Of a DNA stretch of 32,726 nucleotides, positions 32,699-32,726 are shown piece after piece. The translations under genes and the position numbers were made by a program. Source of the DNA: TMED13 sp042090305. Its GTDB lineage: Bacteria > Pseudomonadota > Alphaproteobacteria > Methylaequorales > Methylaequoraceae. The stretch spans positions 1 through 32,726 of the forward strand of contig JBELJQ010000018.1 of the NCBI GenBank assembly GCA_042090305.1, written 5' to 3'. Every line of letters starts with the position of its first letter. The first letter of the stretch is position 1. Below the pieces are notes generated by a model, which worked only from the letters and a program-made list of their open reading frames with translations, had not been told where the DNA came from and ran no database searches.

Positions 32699-32726
32699 AT
32701 GAAATTGAAAAAAAGGTTGATGAGAG
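32699..32726 (+). CDS. possible start of a further gene, cut by window edge
   Basis: ATG at 32699 opens a frame MKLKKRLMR that runs off the end of the window. The basic start would suit a signal peptide. It lies 48 bp after the 89-aa gene, with no SD. Too short to judge. Confidence 0.2.

Overview
The window is about 32.7 kb of very AT-rich, tightly packed bacterial DNA. Intergenic gaps are tiny, many starts lack a Shine-Dalgarno (SD), and lysine/asparagine/isoleucine dominate the proteins. The run mltB-rlpA-DD-carboxypeptidase-tmk-holB-metG-tatD-MBL hydrolase is a typical alphaproteobacterial arrangement. Together with acuI, mmsA and a YhdH/AtoE-type short-chain acid metabolism, this points to a streamlined marine alphaproteobacterium (SAR11- or HIMB59/AEGEAN-169-like). 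The exact clade is inference.

Layout. (1) 1-2139: tRNA-Ser(UGA) on the minus strand, then acuI (acryloyl-CoA reductase) and cysQ on the plus strand. (2) 2202-7905: a minus-strand catabolic operon (CoA-acylating methylmalonate/malonate-semialdehyde dehydrogenase, exported SMP-30-like propeller, AtoE-family short-chain fatty acid transporter, FkbM methyltransferase). It diverges from its LysR regulator across a 92-bp gap holding a perfect 24-bp palindrome whose ends are two outward-facing TATAAT boxes. (3) 7902-16642: a nine-gene minus-strand operon with almost no intergenic DNA (lldD, mltB, rlpA, DD-carboxypeptidase, tmk, holB, metG, tatD, MBL hydrolase), covering cell wall, nucleotide, replication, translation and nuclease functions. 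(4) 16652-21485: a divergent methyltransferase, a 44-aa ORF, yajQ, an aldehyde dehydrogenase/acetolactate-synthase-like operon, and a small exported Cys protein that seems to start at ATA. (5) 21493-24126: an SF2 helicase, panD, a small membrane protein and tRNA-Thr(UGU). (6) 24127-32726: an accessory region.

The accessory region is the most interesting part. Directly after tRNA-Thr lie a strong promoter-like site and a tandem 9-bp repeat, then an orphan membrane protein and the frameshifted remnant of a staphylococcal-nuclease-like gene. Next comes a 7.1-kb block bounded by an exact 20-bp direct repeat (25154-25173 and 32290-32309). It holds two convergent three-gene operons. The plus-strand one encodes a MORN-repeat trypsin-like protease, a 752-aa four-TM coiled-coil protein and a 371-aa single-TM coiled-coil protein. 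The minus-strand one encodes a small TM protein, a prokaryotic pentameric ligand-gated ion channel with an extra N-terminal domain, and a TerB-like protein. Protease, membrane coiled coils, ion channel and TerB in one repeat-bounded cassette is the best candidate here for an undescribed envelope stress or anti-phage system. That function is inference from architecture and context only.

No rRNA, CRISPR array, insertion sequence, transposase or intact integrase was seen.
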